A stretch of 45,354 nt of DNA from Saprospiraceae bacterium (GCA_020848995.1 JADLHA010000049.1:1-45354), one strand, 5' to 3'; shown: positions 1 to 9,270, counted from the stretch's first letter. Translations and numbers: made by a program. Notes: generated by a model from the sequence alone, not told the origin.

Positions 1-1822
1 GGTAGTAATCGCAAGCGCGGTTCCATGCCGGCGGATTCGACGGCGGTGCTCCAGGCACGTAGCCCGGGTAACCGGTGATGTCGTTGCGAACACAATAGTT
101 ATAGCAAACCAGGTCGCGCGTTACGACCTTCTTGCGGTCGGTCAGGTCGGTAACCACCCTACCAAAGGTTGGGTCGTTGGGATCTGACAGTTTGTCCACG
201 TCAAACCAGAACCCGCAGCTCACCACGATGTTTGGCGGTGCAACTATCGTCGGAACGCTCTTGTCCTGTACTTCCACTTCGACTATGCAGTCGCTGAAGC
301 GGTTGAACAGGTCTCCACCCTGGTTCATGCGGGTCGGAGCGATCGGGCCTGCGCCAGGTTCGCGGTCAAACACGCGGAAGACCACCATTATTTTCGTGCC
401 AACATCGGAGCAGCAGAACTTTGTAGCATCATCAAAGTATACTTGATTTCCAGGAAGATTCTTATCATCATCTCCATTGAATCCTATACAACTTCTTGTA
501 TTGTCTATTGTACTTCCGTTATTAGTACCTAACAATTCCTCCAGTCGGATGACCTTATAGAATACCGAGTTACAATTATCCCACGATCCATCATCAAAAT
601 ATTCTGCGAATACTTTTACATAGTTTGATCCAGGAGTTTGATTACCATTGATACTTACTACTTCTTTAGTGTCGCAAACGGTCACTGGGGGAGTAGTGTC
701 TTCTACCATTAAAACAACTCCCTTCCTTGAAACGTTACCAGTATGGTTCGTAACAATAATTTCGGCATAGTTAAAACCAATTGGAAGATTAATTATTATA
801 TATCCACTGGATTCACTGCCTAAAACATCTCCATCGAGAGTTCTAATCTTATATGAAAAGTCCTTAAAACAACCTTGTATATTGGGTTTTGGCACATCCC
901 ATCGTCCGAAACAAAAATATCTTTCAGTACCAACTTTAATAGTATCCGGAAATATAATAATTGGTAACAGAGTATCAATAACCTCAACTGTACCCCAGCA
1001 AGTATTTCCCGTAACTGTATCCTTTACAATAGCTCGAATTGCCCTTCCAAAATCACGATCATCAACCTGAGCTCCATTTTCAAGGCTATCTCTATCAACT
1101 CTAGTGTTATCAAACCCATCTCTCAACTCAACCATATAGCGGCCCCAGCAACCATAAGGCCCACCAATTAACAACTGATCACATGTAATCGTAGCCTTGC
1201 AGCTTGTATCAAGAGCAACCTGAAAATCATCACGGCAAGTTAAAAGAGTAATAGGATACTGATACGCAAGCCCACCACAATCAACAATCCAAATATTTTG
1301 AGTATCCCTAAGCAGAGAATCGCTAAAATTAGGTGCTGTAAAAATGCGCTGTATCCATCCATATCTTGCTCCACCTTCTATTTTCGTTGTTTGATCAATA
1401 ATCTCAACCTTAAGTGAATCCCAATTAATAAATCCCCCATATCCATCCTTACCCCAAACCAATATATATGTTTTATCCGGATAACTAGAATCATATAAAT
1501 TTTGGTATAAGTGACAGGCAAGATTACCAGCTAGAGAAAGATTACCTCCTCCGTCAGATTTACCCGGGTATCCTGTACACGGATCCATCGAACAAAAATA
1601 AGAACACACTCTGTCATTTGAAATCACTTCTTCCCGCATTGAACTGTCTCTGACAATCTTACCAAAATTACCCCCATCCAGATGTTTCAACATATCCAGC
1701 GACACTTGCACCTTTGTTGTGAGCACAACATCCGAAGGCGCAACTAAGAATGCCTGTTGCGAATAGCACAGTTTCATCAAGATAAACGGTAACAATATGC
1801 AAATTCTTTTAATATTTTCCAT
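1..1822 (-). CDS. Secreted modular surface protein, 5' part (runs off window start)
   Basis: The reverse strand is open from ATG at 1822 to base 1, giving at least 607 residues without a stop; the 3' end lies outside the window. The N-terminus (MENIKRICILLPFILMKLCYS) looks like a signal peptide. A Cys-rich module with the pattern FGxIVxD...R...V...D.VC.Y.C...D..TGYPG appears twice: near residues 30-105 (about 1510-1730) and again in the last ~75 residues (about 1-225). Near residue 500 a VEVQDKSVPT strand precedes PPNIVVSC, a HYR-like linker. The family resembles large T9SS-exported Saprospiria surface proteins (inference; no C-terminus visible). Composition changes abruptly near 410-430: upstream codons are AT-rich, downstream codons GC-rich, without a frame break. 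Function unknown. Confidence 0.8.
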   Translation of the reverse strand, partial: MENIKRICILLPFILMKLCYSQQAFLVAPSDVVLTTKVQVSLDMLKHLDGGNFGKIVRDSSMREEVISNDRVCSYFCSMDPCTGYPGKSDGGGNLSLAGNLACHLYQNLYDSSYPDKTYILVWGKDGYGGFINWDSLKVEIIDQTTKIEGGARYGWIQRIFTAPNFSDSLLRDTQNIWIVDCGGLAYQYPITLLTCRDDFQVALDTSCKATITCDQLLIGGPYGCWGRYMVELRDGFDNTRVDRDSLENGAQVDDRDFGRAIRAIVKDTVTGNTCWGTVEVIDTLLPIIIFPDTIKVGTERYFCFGRWDVPKPNIQGCFKDFSYKIRTLDGDVLGSESSGYIIINLPIGFNYAEIIVTNHTGNVSRKGVVLMVEDTTPPVTVCDTKEVVSINGNQTPGSNYVKVFAEYFDDGSWDNCNSVFYKVIRLEELLGTNNGSTIDNTRSCIGFNGDDDKNLPGNQVYFDDATKFCCSDVGTKIMVVFRVFDREPGAGPIAPTRMNQGGDLFNRFSDCIVEVEVQDKSVPTIVAPPNIVVSCGFWFDVDKLSDPNDPTFGRVVTDLTDRKKVVTRDLVCYNYCVRNDITGYPGYVPGAPPSNPPAWNRACDYY

Positions 1823-2000
1823 GATGCTTACTTTTTTATACACTCAAATGAAAATCAGCTTATGCCCATTACAGAAAACCTCATATTTTTTTATCTATAC
1901 TGATTACAAGCGAAGCAGAATTTCCGGCCTGCCCCCCCCCATTCATCAGACCCACTGCGCAAAGTTAATAAATAGATCAAATTAACCAAATGATTTTGTA

Positions 2001-2184
2001 GGACACTTCTAAAAATTCCTTATTGCGGCAGCCAGTCCGCATAGGCCCACGCGCTCAATGAATTTAGCTTCACAATACTTCGTTGCAGCTCATCCGTTAT
2101 AGTTCCACATAGCTTCCTTCGCTGCGCCTCGTCTTGTTTTGCTAAATTCATTTTGGCACCAAAATGGAGTTTTTAGAAGTGCCC
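2001..2184. mobile_element. MITE-like inverted-repeat element with 4-bp direct repeat
   Basis: The left end GGACACTTCTAAAAATTCC (2001-2019) and the reverse complement of the right end, GGGCACTTCTAAAAACTCC (2166-2184), match at 17 of 19 bases. The element is flanked by TGTA on both sides (1997-2000 and 2185-2188), as expected for a target-site duplication. Inside is a second, perfect 12-bp inverted repeat: AATGAATTTAGC at 2057-2068 and its complement at 2141-2152. By eye the interior is more GC-rich than the surrounding AT-rich DNA. There is no transposase, so this would be a non-autonomous element. The IS family is not assigned. The 4-bp duplication alone could be chance; with the terminal repeats it is persuasive. 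Confidence 0.7.
2020..2151 (-). CDS. Possible 43-residue ORF inside the inverted-repeat element
   Basis: The minus strand carries ATG at 2151 and TAA at 2020, encoding MNLAKQDEAQRR... ending ...AWAYADWLPQ. It fills nearly the whole interior of the element between the terminal repeats, starts inside the inner inverted repeat, and stops just before the left terminus. It may be a remnant of a transposase C-terminus, a passenger peptide, or chance. No domain recognised. Confidence 0.25.
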   Translation of the reverse strand: MNLAKQDEAQRRKLCGTITDELQRSIVKLNSLSAWAYADWLPQ

Positions 2185-2256
2185 TGTACTTACAGGAAAC
2201 GTCCTCCGGCGATCTTTACACCGATGGGAAAAGTGGTAGCATTCTGCTTTTTTCCT

Positions 2257-4107
2257 TTAGCTTCCCTTCTTGCCAACATACTTTGCGTAGAGCTTTTCCA
2301 TTAGGATTCCTTCCTTAAATAAGCCCTCTGTGCTAGCAATAATGCCACACTCCGCCTCACCTCCAGAGGTCTCTAAAACGAGCAATTTTGCTACCGGCCA
2401 ATATTGATTATTCTGATCATACACCCAAAACTGAGAACCCACCTCAACCCCTAATTTCTCTCCCCCATTTATACTCACTACTAATCTGCCAGATTTGACA
2501 GATTGGAAACACTTAATAGGCTTACACTTGATTCCGATAAAAAAATCAAGTATATCTTTAATTTTATTATTAAGAAGATTTGCTGCGCCATATTCCGCGA
2601 GTTCTCTAAAAGAAATACCATTTACCTCGCTATACACCGTTCTGCTATATAAAAATTGCTCCCTGTCAGATACTTTAATTGTCAAATAGGTTTTGACATG
2701 AGCGCTATATGCAAGATTAAATGAACTTGCAGACATTAATGAAGAATCGATACTTGAAACTGGCAAAAACCTCTTTGTAATATAAGTGGACTGATCACGA
2801 AATTCAAAAGAGTATTCCCTATGCAACTCTTTGCACAAGATTGGTGCTTCAACATCCAGCAAGCAAAATCTACGCTCAAATACTCCTAAAATATTCTTCA
2901 TCAATGCTTTCGCTCTTGTGTTTTTTGGATAATCAAACCTTACCCTAATCATAAAGCTATCATCATGCACTCCCTGAACTCCCACAAATACAAACTCACT
3001 TCGATTTCTCATCTGTTCTTCCACCAATTCCCGTCGTCTGGCAATATCTATTGTCTCACCAGGCACCCCATCTGTAAACTCAATTGTTCGTAAACTGTCC
3101 CCCCCTGGGTCCCAATAAGTCCATAAACCCTGTTCCAGATCTGCTGAATATTTACCTCTCCTTTCAACCTTGCCATTGGGAAACCAGAAGGTCCACGAAC
3201 TGTCCCTTTTACCATTTTTGGTAATACCTGCTGCCGAAATTACATCTGTATTTTCATAATATTCAATTACTTTTTCTACCCAATTCAATTTTCTCGTTTC
3301 ACAACTATTGTCAATCCAGTAAGCTGCAGATGAATCAACCTGACTTATTACGATATCAACCGCTTCAGGTTGTTCATGAGATTTTGGTACCTGATGGGCC
3401 TTACTTAATATGTTAACGGTGTCTGTAGTAGAAATAAATTCAACAACAATCGGATTGCCATTAATATCCCACTCTTTACATTGCTCCTTTAGAACACCAT
3501 TCATATACATACATTGCAATTTTAAACGCAGATCAGCATCATACCACTCTTCATATAATCCATCCTCAACGCCATTTTTATAGCTAAGATTCTTATGCAC
3601 TAGACCGCTCGCATACCAGCTCTTGAAGTGATCCGTCAATACACCATTGACATAATAAGCCATAGACATTCTCCTGTTAGGGAGGTCGTACCAATTAAGA
3701 TGTAATCCATCCTTTTGCCCTTTTCGATACACACCTTCAGATTTCAAGTTACCACTTTCATACCATTCGATACACAGTCCGTCTAACAGGTTATTTTTAA
3801 ATGTATATGCATTTTTCGAAATCCCGTTAGAATAGCGGGTCTTAAAAACCCCTTCTTTTAATCCTAAAACATAGCGCCCACATACATCACCAGTAATCTC
3901 ATTTGTTACCAATCCAGAATAAAGAATACCTTCATAAAATGCAGTATCTGCAATCATCATAATCTTTGCCTCACTTATGGAAGGAACACTCTGAGCAGAT
4001 AGGTAGTTGTCGAAATTCCAGAGAAAAAGAAATCGTAATGCAACTGAAAGAACATGCAGATGATGATCGCCACTGTAATTAAAAAGACCTAAAATACTAA
4101 TTCTCAT
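2257..4107 (-). CDS. MORN/YwqK-like repeat protein, probably exported
   Basis: 616 residues. Residues about 75-240 hold degenerate ~22-residue repeats of the YwqK/MORN_2 type (examples: LDGLCIEWYESGNLKSEGVY, VEDGLYEEWYDADLRLKL), and two more lie near 285-345 (WTFWFPNGKVERRGKY, GLWTYWDPGGDSLRT). The C-terminal ~230 residues form a separate domain of mixed hydrophobic strands ending in a compact segment (VVSINGGEKLGVEVGSQFWVY) that resembles the final part of CsgG/FlgT-like secretion-accessory proteins; that likeness is weak. The hydrophobic stretch LSVALRFLFLWNFDNYLSAQS near residues 20-40 could be a signal sequence, so the annotated ATG may be upstream of the true start. It lies 96 bp downstream of a lipoprotein gene on the same strand, a plausible operon. 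Function unknown. Confidence 0.75.
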   Translation of the reverse strand: MRISILGLFNYSGDHHLHVLSVALRFLFLWNFDNYLSAQSVPSISEAKIMMIADTAFYEGILYSGLVTNEITGDVCGRYVLGLKEGVFKTRYSNGISKNAYTFKNNLLDGLCIEWYESGNLKSEGVYRKGQKDGLHLNWYDLPNRRMSMAYYVNGVLTDHFKSWYASGLVHKNLSYKNGVEDGLYEEWYDADLRLKLQCMYMNGVLKEQCKEWDINGNPIVVEFISTTDTVNILSKAHQVPKSHEQPEAVDIVISQVDSSAAYWIDNSCETRKLNWVEKVIEYYENTDVISAAGITKNGKRDSSWTFWFPNGKVERRGKYSADLEQGLWTYWDPGGDSLRTIEFTDGVPGETIDIARRRELVEEQMRNRSEFVFVGVQGVHDDSFMIRVRFDYPKNTRAKALMKNILGVFERRFCLLDVEAPILCKELHREYSFEFRDQSTYITKRFLPVSSIDSSLMSASSFNLAYSAHVKTYLTIKVSDREQFLYSRTVYSEVNGISFRELAEYGAANLLNNKIKDILDFFIGIKCKPIKCFQSVKSGRLVVSINGGEKLGVEVGSQFWVYDQNNQYWPVAKLLVLETSGGEAECGIIASTEGLFKEGILMEKLYAKYVGKKGS

Positions 4108-4203
4108 AATGCTTTATGTTAGTACATCACAATTATTCCATAAATTCGTCACCTTAAACTTGACAATTTCTTCTGGGATTAAGAATTCCTTCCCTTCAAT
4201 TCT

Positions 4204-4722
4204 CTACTTGTCACCAGCAAGCGCTAGCGCTCCTGCTAAGCCACCCAGAAGAACTACAGTCCATACTACTGCCTTTCCCTTCAAATTTTCCTTAACCACA
4301 GGAGGTTCATATACGTTCGCCTTATGTAATACTCCAGAATTAAGCAAGAATTCATCCCCCGGCTGCATAGGTCTAAAATTTGTGTAGAAAGCGGGATAAC
4401 CGGTTACTGTAACTGTTCTTCTGCCGCCAATAGTCTCACTTTCAAACTTGGGCTCCACCAAAATGTCAGCTCCAGTCTTTTTCATAGCTTGATTTACAGC
4501 TTCGCTTTTCAGAGTCTCAATACTAGAATTCGCCCTTGCCTGAGTAGCAGCCGTGACCCTTTCAATCTTGACTTCGAGCTCAGCGACCACAGGTTGCTGC
4601 ACGACTCCGGACCCGTAGATATCGAGGGTCTTGGATGTAGCTGTAGTCAATTTTGTAGACACGCAGGATACCAACGAGTAAGAAGCGGTCAGCAACATTA
4701 AAGTCATTTTTGTCGTTTTCAT
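4204..4722 (-). CDS. Small lipoprotein with C-terminal transmembrane segment
   Basis: 172 residues. The N-terminus has a type II signal peptide with a lipobox-like LVSC ending at Cys20. The middle contains a conserved-looking block (ADILVEPKFESET followed by TVTVTGYPAFYTNFRPM), a pattern I associate with uncharacterised Bacteroidota lipoproteins. The C-terminus has a hydrophobic segment (VVWTVVLLGGLAGALALAG) that could anchor it a second time. It probably shares a transcript with the MORN-like gene downstream. Start chosen at the ATG giving the intact signal peptide. Function unknown. Confidence 0.75.
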   Translation of the reverse strand: MKTTKMTLMLLTASYSLVSCVSTKLTTATSKTLDIYGSGVVQQPVVAELEVKIERVTAATQARANSSIETLKSEAVNQAMKKTGADILVEPKFESETIGGRRTVTVTGYPAFYTNFRPMQPGDEFLLNSGVLHKANVYEPPVVKENLKGKAVVWTVVLLGGLAGALALAGDK

Positions 4723-5145
4723 AAGATATTAAATTTTGTTATTAACCATTTTCTACATTCACTTCATTCACCAGGATCATTTGAATATGCATTATCTCAT
4801 TTCATTCAACTGATTTATGAATACAGACTATACCTATTCTCCAATTTACTCATTGACCTATCACCACCCCCTGCCTCTAACCAACTGTAAATAAACATTG
4901 CGTGCTCGACCAATCAAAAGAATCTATTCTAAATATTTTAACTCATCACAGGAAATTCAGGGTACTTCGATCACTGGCAGACCCTGAAATTGACATTTAA
5001 CTATTTTCCAACTCTTTCGCTGGTGCCACACAAATTCGACAAGTAAATTATTGCTCATTCCTAAATTCAAATCCCCATCTTACCCTCAAAATACAGCTTA
5101 CATTTAAGTTGCGTGCATGTGAATTATCTTCAAATAATCCATTCA
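4723..5145. other. AT-rich intergenic region, nothing recognised
   Basis: This 423-bp AT-rich gap lies between the end of the SBBP/T9SS gene and the start of the lipoprotein gene, both on the minus strand. No ORF with a convincing start, RNA gene, clear terminator stem or repeat was seen. A promoter for the lipoprotein gene presumably lies near 4723-4800, but no good TAnnTTTG element is visible. Confidence 0.5.
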
Positions 5146-8004
5146 TCAAAGTTTATAAATTCTGAATAGATTTCTCGAGGTTTTGGTAATCACTTCCCCC
5201 AGATAAATACCGTTATTAACACTCTCCAATGATATTTTTAAATTAAATCTTCCATTTTCCACTAAATTCTTACCATAATATATATTGCGACCCATTAAAT
5301 CATAGATTTTAACACTGCACATATTCACTCCATTTGATGTACCACCTATATTTAACTCGTCTCCCACAGGGTTCGGAAAAACAGCGAAGTCGCCAATACC
5401 AACAATATCTTTTACATAAATAATAACTACGTCCTTACAAACTGATGTATCAGTGCAATTATTCTGCGTAATTTCTACACAATAACTTCCATTTTGAGTA
5501 GGAGTAAAAGTCTTATCAGTCGCATCACTAATGGCTTTCTTGCCATCATTACAATCTAACCATCGATACGTTGCACTATTTGCATTAGCTGTTAGAGTAT
5601 TACCAACTTTATTAACAGAATTATCCACATTACTAACAAATACATTCATAAATTGTTCAGATCCCTCGCCGCATTGATTAATTCCTCTAACATAAATGCT
5701 AGTAGATAGATTAGAGGCTTTAAAAGTAGCAACTGTTGATTGACTCGGCGGCATTTCACTCCAACTCATTGTCGATTCGCGCCAACGATATTTATCGGCA
5801 TTAGGTAGAGCTAGAATTTCATATGTATTTAAAGAATTAGCGCAAACCGTATCATTGCCGGTAATTAGTTGTGGCGTCTCAGGGAAAGGCACAATGGCAA
5901 TTCCCAAGTCCTGTACTTCACTTTCACCACAATCATTGACGGCGAAAACTTTTAATGTAATTGAAGTGCTTCCAGCTGTCAAATTCACAGAATTATTAGT
6001 CGAATTATCAGATATCCAACCTGAATTAGCGGGAATGGTTTCCCAACGATATTTCTTAGCATTTTGTACTGGAAAAACAGCGTAAGTATTCATAGTTCTT
6101 GGGCAAACCTTAATATTTCCGCTAATTGGACTTGGTTTACCAGGAACAAATTTCACCTCAATATTAAACATTTCCTGATCACTTTCCCCGCATTCATTTA
6201 TTGCGCTAACCTTTAATTGACCAGGCCAATTTCCTGCATTTGCCAAGTATGTATCTGTTATTGATCCATTCCCAGACCACCCAGCTCCTGCTATCTGCCA
6301 AAAATACTTAGTCGCATCTTTGACAGGCAAAATTTTATAGGAATTATTCTGCGACCCTGCGCATACAATGCTATCTCCTACGATACTATCAGGCCTATTT
6401 GGTACAGTAATTATTGTTACATCAAAAGGTTTAGAAACATTAAATGAGCAGTGACCATCAGTTACAGTAACCTTATAGCTTGTGCTCACACTAGGATAAA
6501 CAACGATACTAGACGAACTATCATTTGTGTTCCAATGATAGGTACATCCAGAACAGGTATTAACTGACAAAATTAAACTAGTACCCTTACACAATTTATT
6601 TGGCCCTTTCGATGTTATGGTAGCTTCGGGACTATGAGTGCTGTATTTGATTGTTTGAATATCTTTATCATTGCCATAACAATTTGAATATCCAGTGAGA
6701 TAAATATTATCATATTGATCTAAGCACATTGCTCTCGTAAAATCTAGACCTAAATTACCACAATCATAAGTTTCATTCCATATTAGATAACCAGAGGTAT
6801 CATATTTTATTAAAAATATATTCCCTAATGAATTGTTACCCGATATTACAATTCCTGGTTCATCCATATCATTTGATAACGCCATAGAAATAGGGTATTC
6901 ACTTGCGTTTGAGGTGAAATCATAGCGTCTTACGTCCCAAAATGTGTCTAACTGAGTAGAATTCCATGCCATAGTCAATAAGTAATTATCAGAACCTCTA
7001 ACCTCTGCTGCTGCATAAATAATCCCTAACCTTGAGTCTATAACAGCACTTACTCCACTAATTTCGCCATTACCTAAAGTAAAATGCCTATCGGCCCATG
7101 CATCCCAAGTTATAACTTTCGGTTCCCATTTGTCATAAATGTTAGTAAACTTTGATAGTCTAGTATATTTAGAACTAGTCGGCGCAGAACTTAGAACAAA
7201 AACAGCATCACTGAAATCGACCATCACTGATATTGCTACTCCAGGCATATAAGTACTATAACCTATTGTATTGTATTGATTAATGAGATGACCAAAAGAA
7301 GTATTTAGCTCATAAATTCTAAAATAAACTTCGTTTCCATACACTCCCCCATTATCTGTAACAAGAATATTGCCATTATTCTTTTTAGTAATTAAATTAC
7401 AGTAATTGTTAACATAAGGACTATTACTCTGGTAATAGTTAGACCACAGAGGAGTATTCGATAAATTGGAGTGATATTTTATAACAATACCATCTGTTTT
7501 ATTACTGCTTGAATGAAATGTCGATCCAACAATATAAATATTTCCAACTTGATCAATATCTAAATTGTGAGGTTTGTCATCTTTGTTTAGCGTACCATTG
7601 AAAATCAGAGGCCCACCTTGCATAACTCCGTTTGTGTTATATTTAATAGTAACAATATCAAATCCACCTACAGCACTTTTACTATATCCTGTAACATATA
7701 CATTTCCCGCTTTATCGACCTTAAGAGCGGTTGCAAAATCATCACCATTTCCAGATCCATTGTATCTCCTTGACCATACAGTGTCACCTTTTGTATTATA
7801 TTTAATAATCAAATAATCACTGAAACCATTGGTTGCCTCGCTAGATCCAATAGTATAAGTATTACATTGGTTATCAATAGCAACACTATTACCTTGATCA
7901 TTTGCCAACGGACCATTATACGTAGAAGTCCATTGCAGGTATGGTTGAGATCTCACTGCCAACCAAATGAATAAAACAAAAGTAGTAGAAATTAAATTCT
8001 TCAT
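5146..8004 (-). CDS. T9SS-exported protein with SBBP repeats and PKD/Ig-like domains
   Basis: 952 residues. A signal peptide (MKNLISTTFVLFIWLAVRSQ) is followed by about 440 residues of SBBP-type beta-propeller repeats with the recurring motif GNVYVTGYSxS...DIVTIKYNTNG. Residues about 460-865 hold several PKD/Ig-like domains with repeated Y-x-W-x3-P and ...V.A.N.CGES... motifs. The last ~80 residues are a type A T9SS sorting domain (VFPNPVGDELNIGG, then KIYDLMGRNIYYGK, ending RNLFRIYKL). By family knowledge it would be secreted and anchored at, or released from, the cell surface. Codon use is AT-rich like its neighbours and unlike the genes beyond 11 kb. Ligand or role unknown. Confidence 0.9.
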   Translation of the reverse strand: MKNLISTTFVLFIWLAVRSQPYLQWTSTYNGPLANDQGNSVAIDNQCNTYTIGSSEATNGFSDYLIIKYNTKGDTVWSRRYNGSGNGDDFATALKVDKAGNVYVTGYSKSAVGGFDIVTIKYNTNGVMQGGPLIFNGTLNKDDKPHNLDIDQVGNIYIVGSTFHSSSNKTDGIVIKYHSNLSNTPLWSNYYQSNSPYVNNYCNLITKKNNGNILVTDNGGVYGNEVYFRIYELNTSFGHLINQYNTIGYSTYMPGVAISVMVDFSDAVFVLSSAPTSSKYTRLSKFTNIYDKWEPKVITWDAWADRHFTLGNGEISGVSAVIDSRLGIIYAAAEVRGSDNYLLTMAWNSTQLDTFWDVRRYDFTSNASEYPISMALSNDMDEPGIVISGNNSLGNIFLIKYDTSGYLIWNETYDCGNLGLDFTRAMCLDQYDNIYLTGYSNCYGNDKDIQTIKYSTHSPEATITSKGPNKLCKGTSLILSVNTCSGCTYHWNTNDSSSSIVVYPSVSTSYKVTVTDGHCSFNVSKPFDVTIITVPNRPDSIVGDSIVCAGSQNNSYKILPVKDATKYFWQIAGAGWSGNGSITDTYLANAGNWPGQLKVSAINECGESDQEMFNIEVKFVPGKPSPISGNIKVCPRTMNTYAVFPVQNAKKYRWETIPANSGWISDNSTNNSVNLTAGSTSITLKVFAVNDCGESEVQDLGIAIVPFPETPQLITGNDTVCANSLNTYEILALPNADKYRWRESTMSWSEMPPSQSTVATFKASNLSTSIYVRGINQCGEGSEQFMNVFVSNVDNSVNKVGNTLTANANSATYRWLDCNDGKKAISDATDKTFTPTQNGSYCVEITQNNCTDTSVCKDVVIIYVKDIVGIGDFAVFPNPVGDELNIGGTSNGVNMCSVKIYDLMGRNIYYGKNLVENGRFNLKISLESVNNGIYLGEVITKTSRNLFRIYKL

Positions 8005-8149
8005 AACAAAGAAATTTCAAAAGTAATGAACAAGATTAATGAGACTAGAATAATTTCTTCACCTCATAAGTTATCAAAAAATCATATCCCCTTTCCACGT
8101 GTATATTATCCATCGATATGTTAATATACCTCTCATTATTAGAATAATA

Positions 8150-8299
8150 TTATATACGGGCTTCCACACCATAATTATCAAAATTCATAATTATTTCTCC
8201 AAATCCCTTATGTGTAGAATGTGCTCTTGCCAATACAGATGCCGCAATGCTAACACCATCATTTACTACACCCTTAGTTGAATTGCCTTCACTCTTCAT
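8150..8299 (-). CDS. Possible 49-residue small ORF
   Basis: ATG at 8299, TAA at 8150, on the minus strand. The product begins MKSEGNSTKGVVNDGVSIAA and ends NFDNYGVEARI; composition is soluble and ordinary for a protein, unlike the low-complexity translations around it. No family recognised. It could be a real small gene or the remnant of a larger one. Confidence 0.25.
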   Translation of the reverse strand: MKSEGNSTKGVVNDGVSIAASVLARAHSTHKGFGEIIMNFDNYGVEARI

Positions 8300-8685
8300 A
8301 AAATTGTATTTTCAATTGCTTAAATTATTGCATAAAATTGAAATTCACAAACTTATATCCCCTCCGTGAATATTTCTAATTATTGCTTGAATTGAGACAT
8401 TTAAGTAGCCTAGCAACCACAATCCTAAAGCGTACTGGAAAAAATATGAGTATTCACTAGATCTCATACCACAGTTTTTATCTAGGTTCTTGCATTTGAA
8501 CGCCTGATGCTAGCAATTTAAGTACCACACAAATGATTTACCGCCTCATATCATGAGGTTATAAGTATAGATTATTATTCTCTCCAATTTTACCATCCAT
8601 CATAAAAGTAATCTCGTACAGAATGCTTCTTATACTCAGGATACCTTCTAGAAATTTATTATCATTTAAATGCCGTTGCTCCTCA

Positions 8686-8949
8686 TCAAGTATTAAACTT
8701 ACCATATGATAAATGTACAAATAAGCAATAATAGCATTTGCTTAATACGCTACTGCTAACTGAATCCAAATAACTAACGATTTTGAAAAAAGCCGCTTCA
8801 GCCAAAAAAGATGCAAATTTAAATCCATTGAAACAATTCTGCTCTACCACTACTTCAGAACTCTCATAATTAATACAGCCAATAATTGTGCCCGGAGGTA
8901 AAATCTGAACAGGCAAAATTAAATCGAGTGTTCTTTTAACGTTTCTCAT
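8686..8949 (-). pseudogene. Possible gene remnant, 87-residue frame
   Basis: The minus-strand frame starts with ATG at 8949 (MRNVKRTLDLILPVQILPPG) and ends at 8686. The same frame continues upstream through one TGA into a further protein-like stretch (EEIIDFIENWGRRTTLG, about 8990-9045), which would fit a gene broken by a stop codon. The last third of the 87 residues looks random. No family recognised, so this is weak. Confidence 0.2.
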
Positions 8950-9270
8950 GAATATATTGATTCCGTATACACCATAGAGTCATCCAAGAGTCGTACGTCT
9001 CCCCCAATTTTCAATAAAATCAATAATTTCTTCTGTCAGCTAGCAGGGAGTTTTGATCTATTCATCAAACATACTAGCAGAGGTAATTTGGCCTCATTGT
9101 TAGACGATGATAGCACCACCCCGCTGATCCACCGCACTACCGCGCGTAGATTAAATATCTCAAAATAAACGATAGCAAATTTTATATACATTTTATTAAT
9201 ATACGTTTCCAATTGTTTTGTAATTTATTAACTCCAATGGGTTCCCTTTTGCATCCGATGAAAAAACCAC

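Larger units (their letters stand above)
1823..2256. other. Intergenic region with C9 tract and MITE-like element
   Basis: This 434-bp gap separates the start of the partial surface-protein gene from the end of the MORN-like gene. It contains a run of nine C at 1932-1940 (G9 on the strand of the downstream gene, about 110 bases before its start) and the 184-bp inverted-repeat element at 2001-2184. Apart from the 43-codon frame inside that element, no gene was seen. Confidence 0.6.
8005..9270. other. Gene-poor AT-rich stretch
   Basis: About 1.27 kb with no confident gene between the minus-strand SBBP gene and the plus-strand sigma factor. Two short minus-strand frames (8150-8299 and 8686-8949) look mildly protein-like and may be decayed remnants. 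No tRNA, structured RNA or repeat was recognised. The stretch is consistent with degraded or recently acquired DNA. Confidence 0.5.

Noticed and set aside
2001-2184. A complete insertion sequence
   Set aside because: 184 bp is too short for a transposase; only a non-autonomous element is supported.
8005-9270. tRNA or riboswitch in the gene-poor stretch
   Set aside because: No cloverleaf arms, T-loop GTTCGAATC-like sequence or known aptamer core was found by eye; the DNA is too AT-rich for a typical tRNA.
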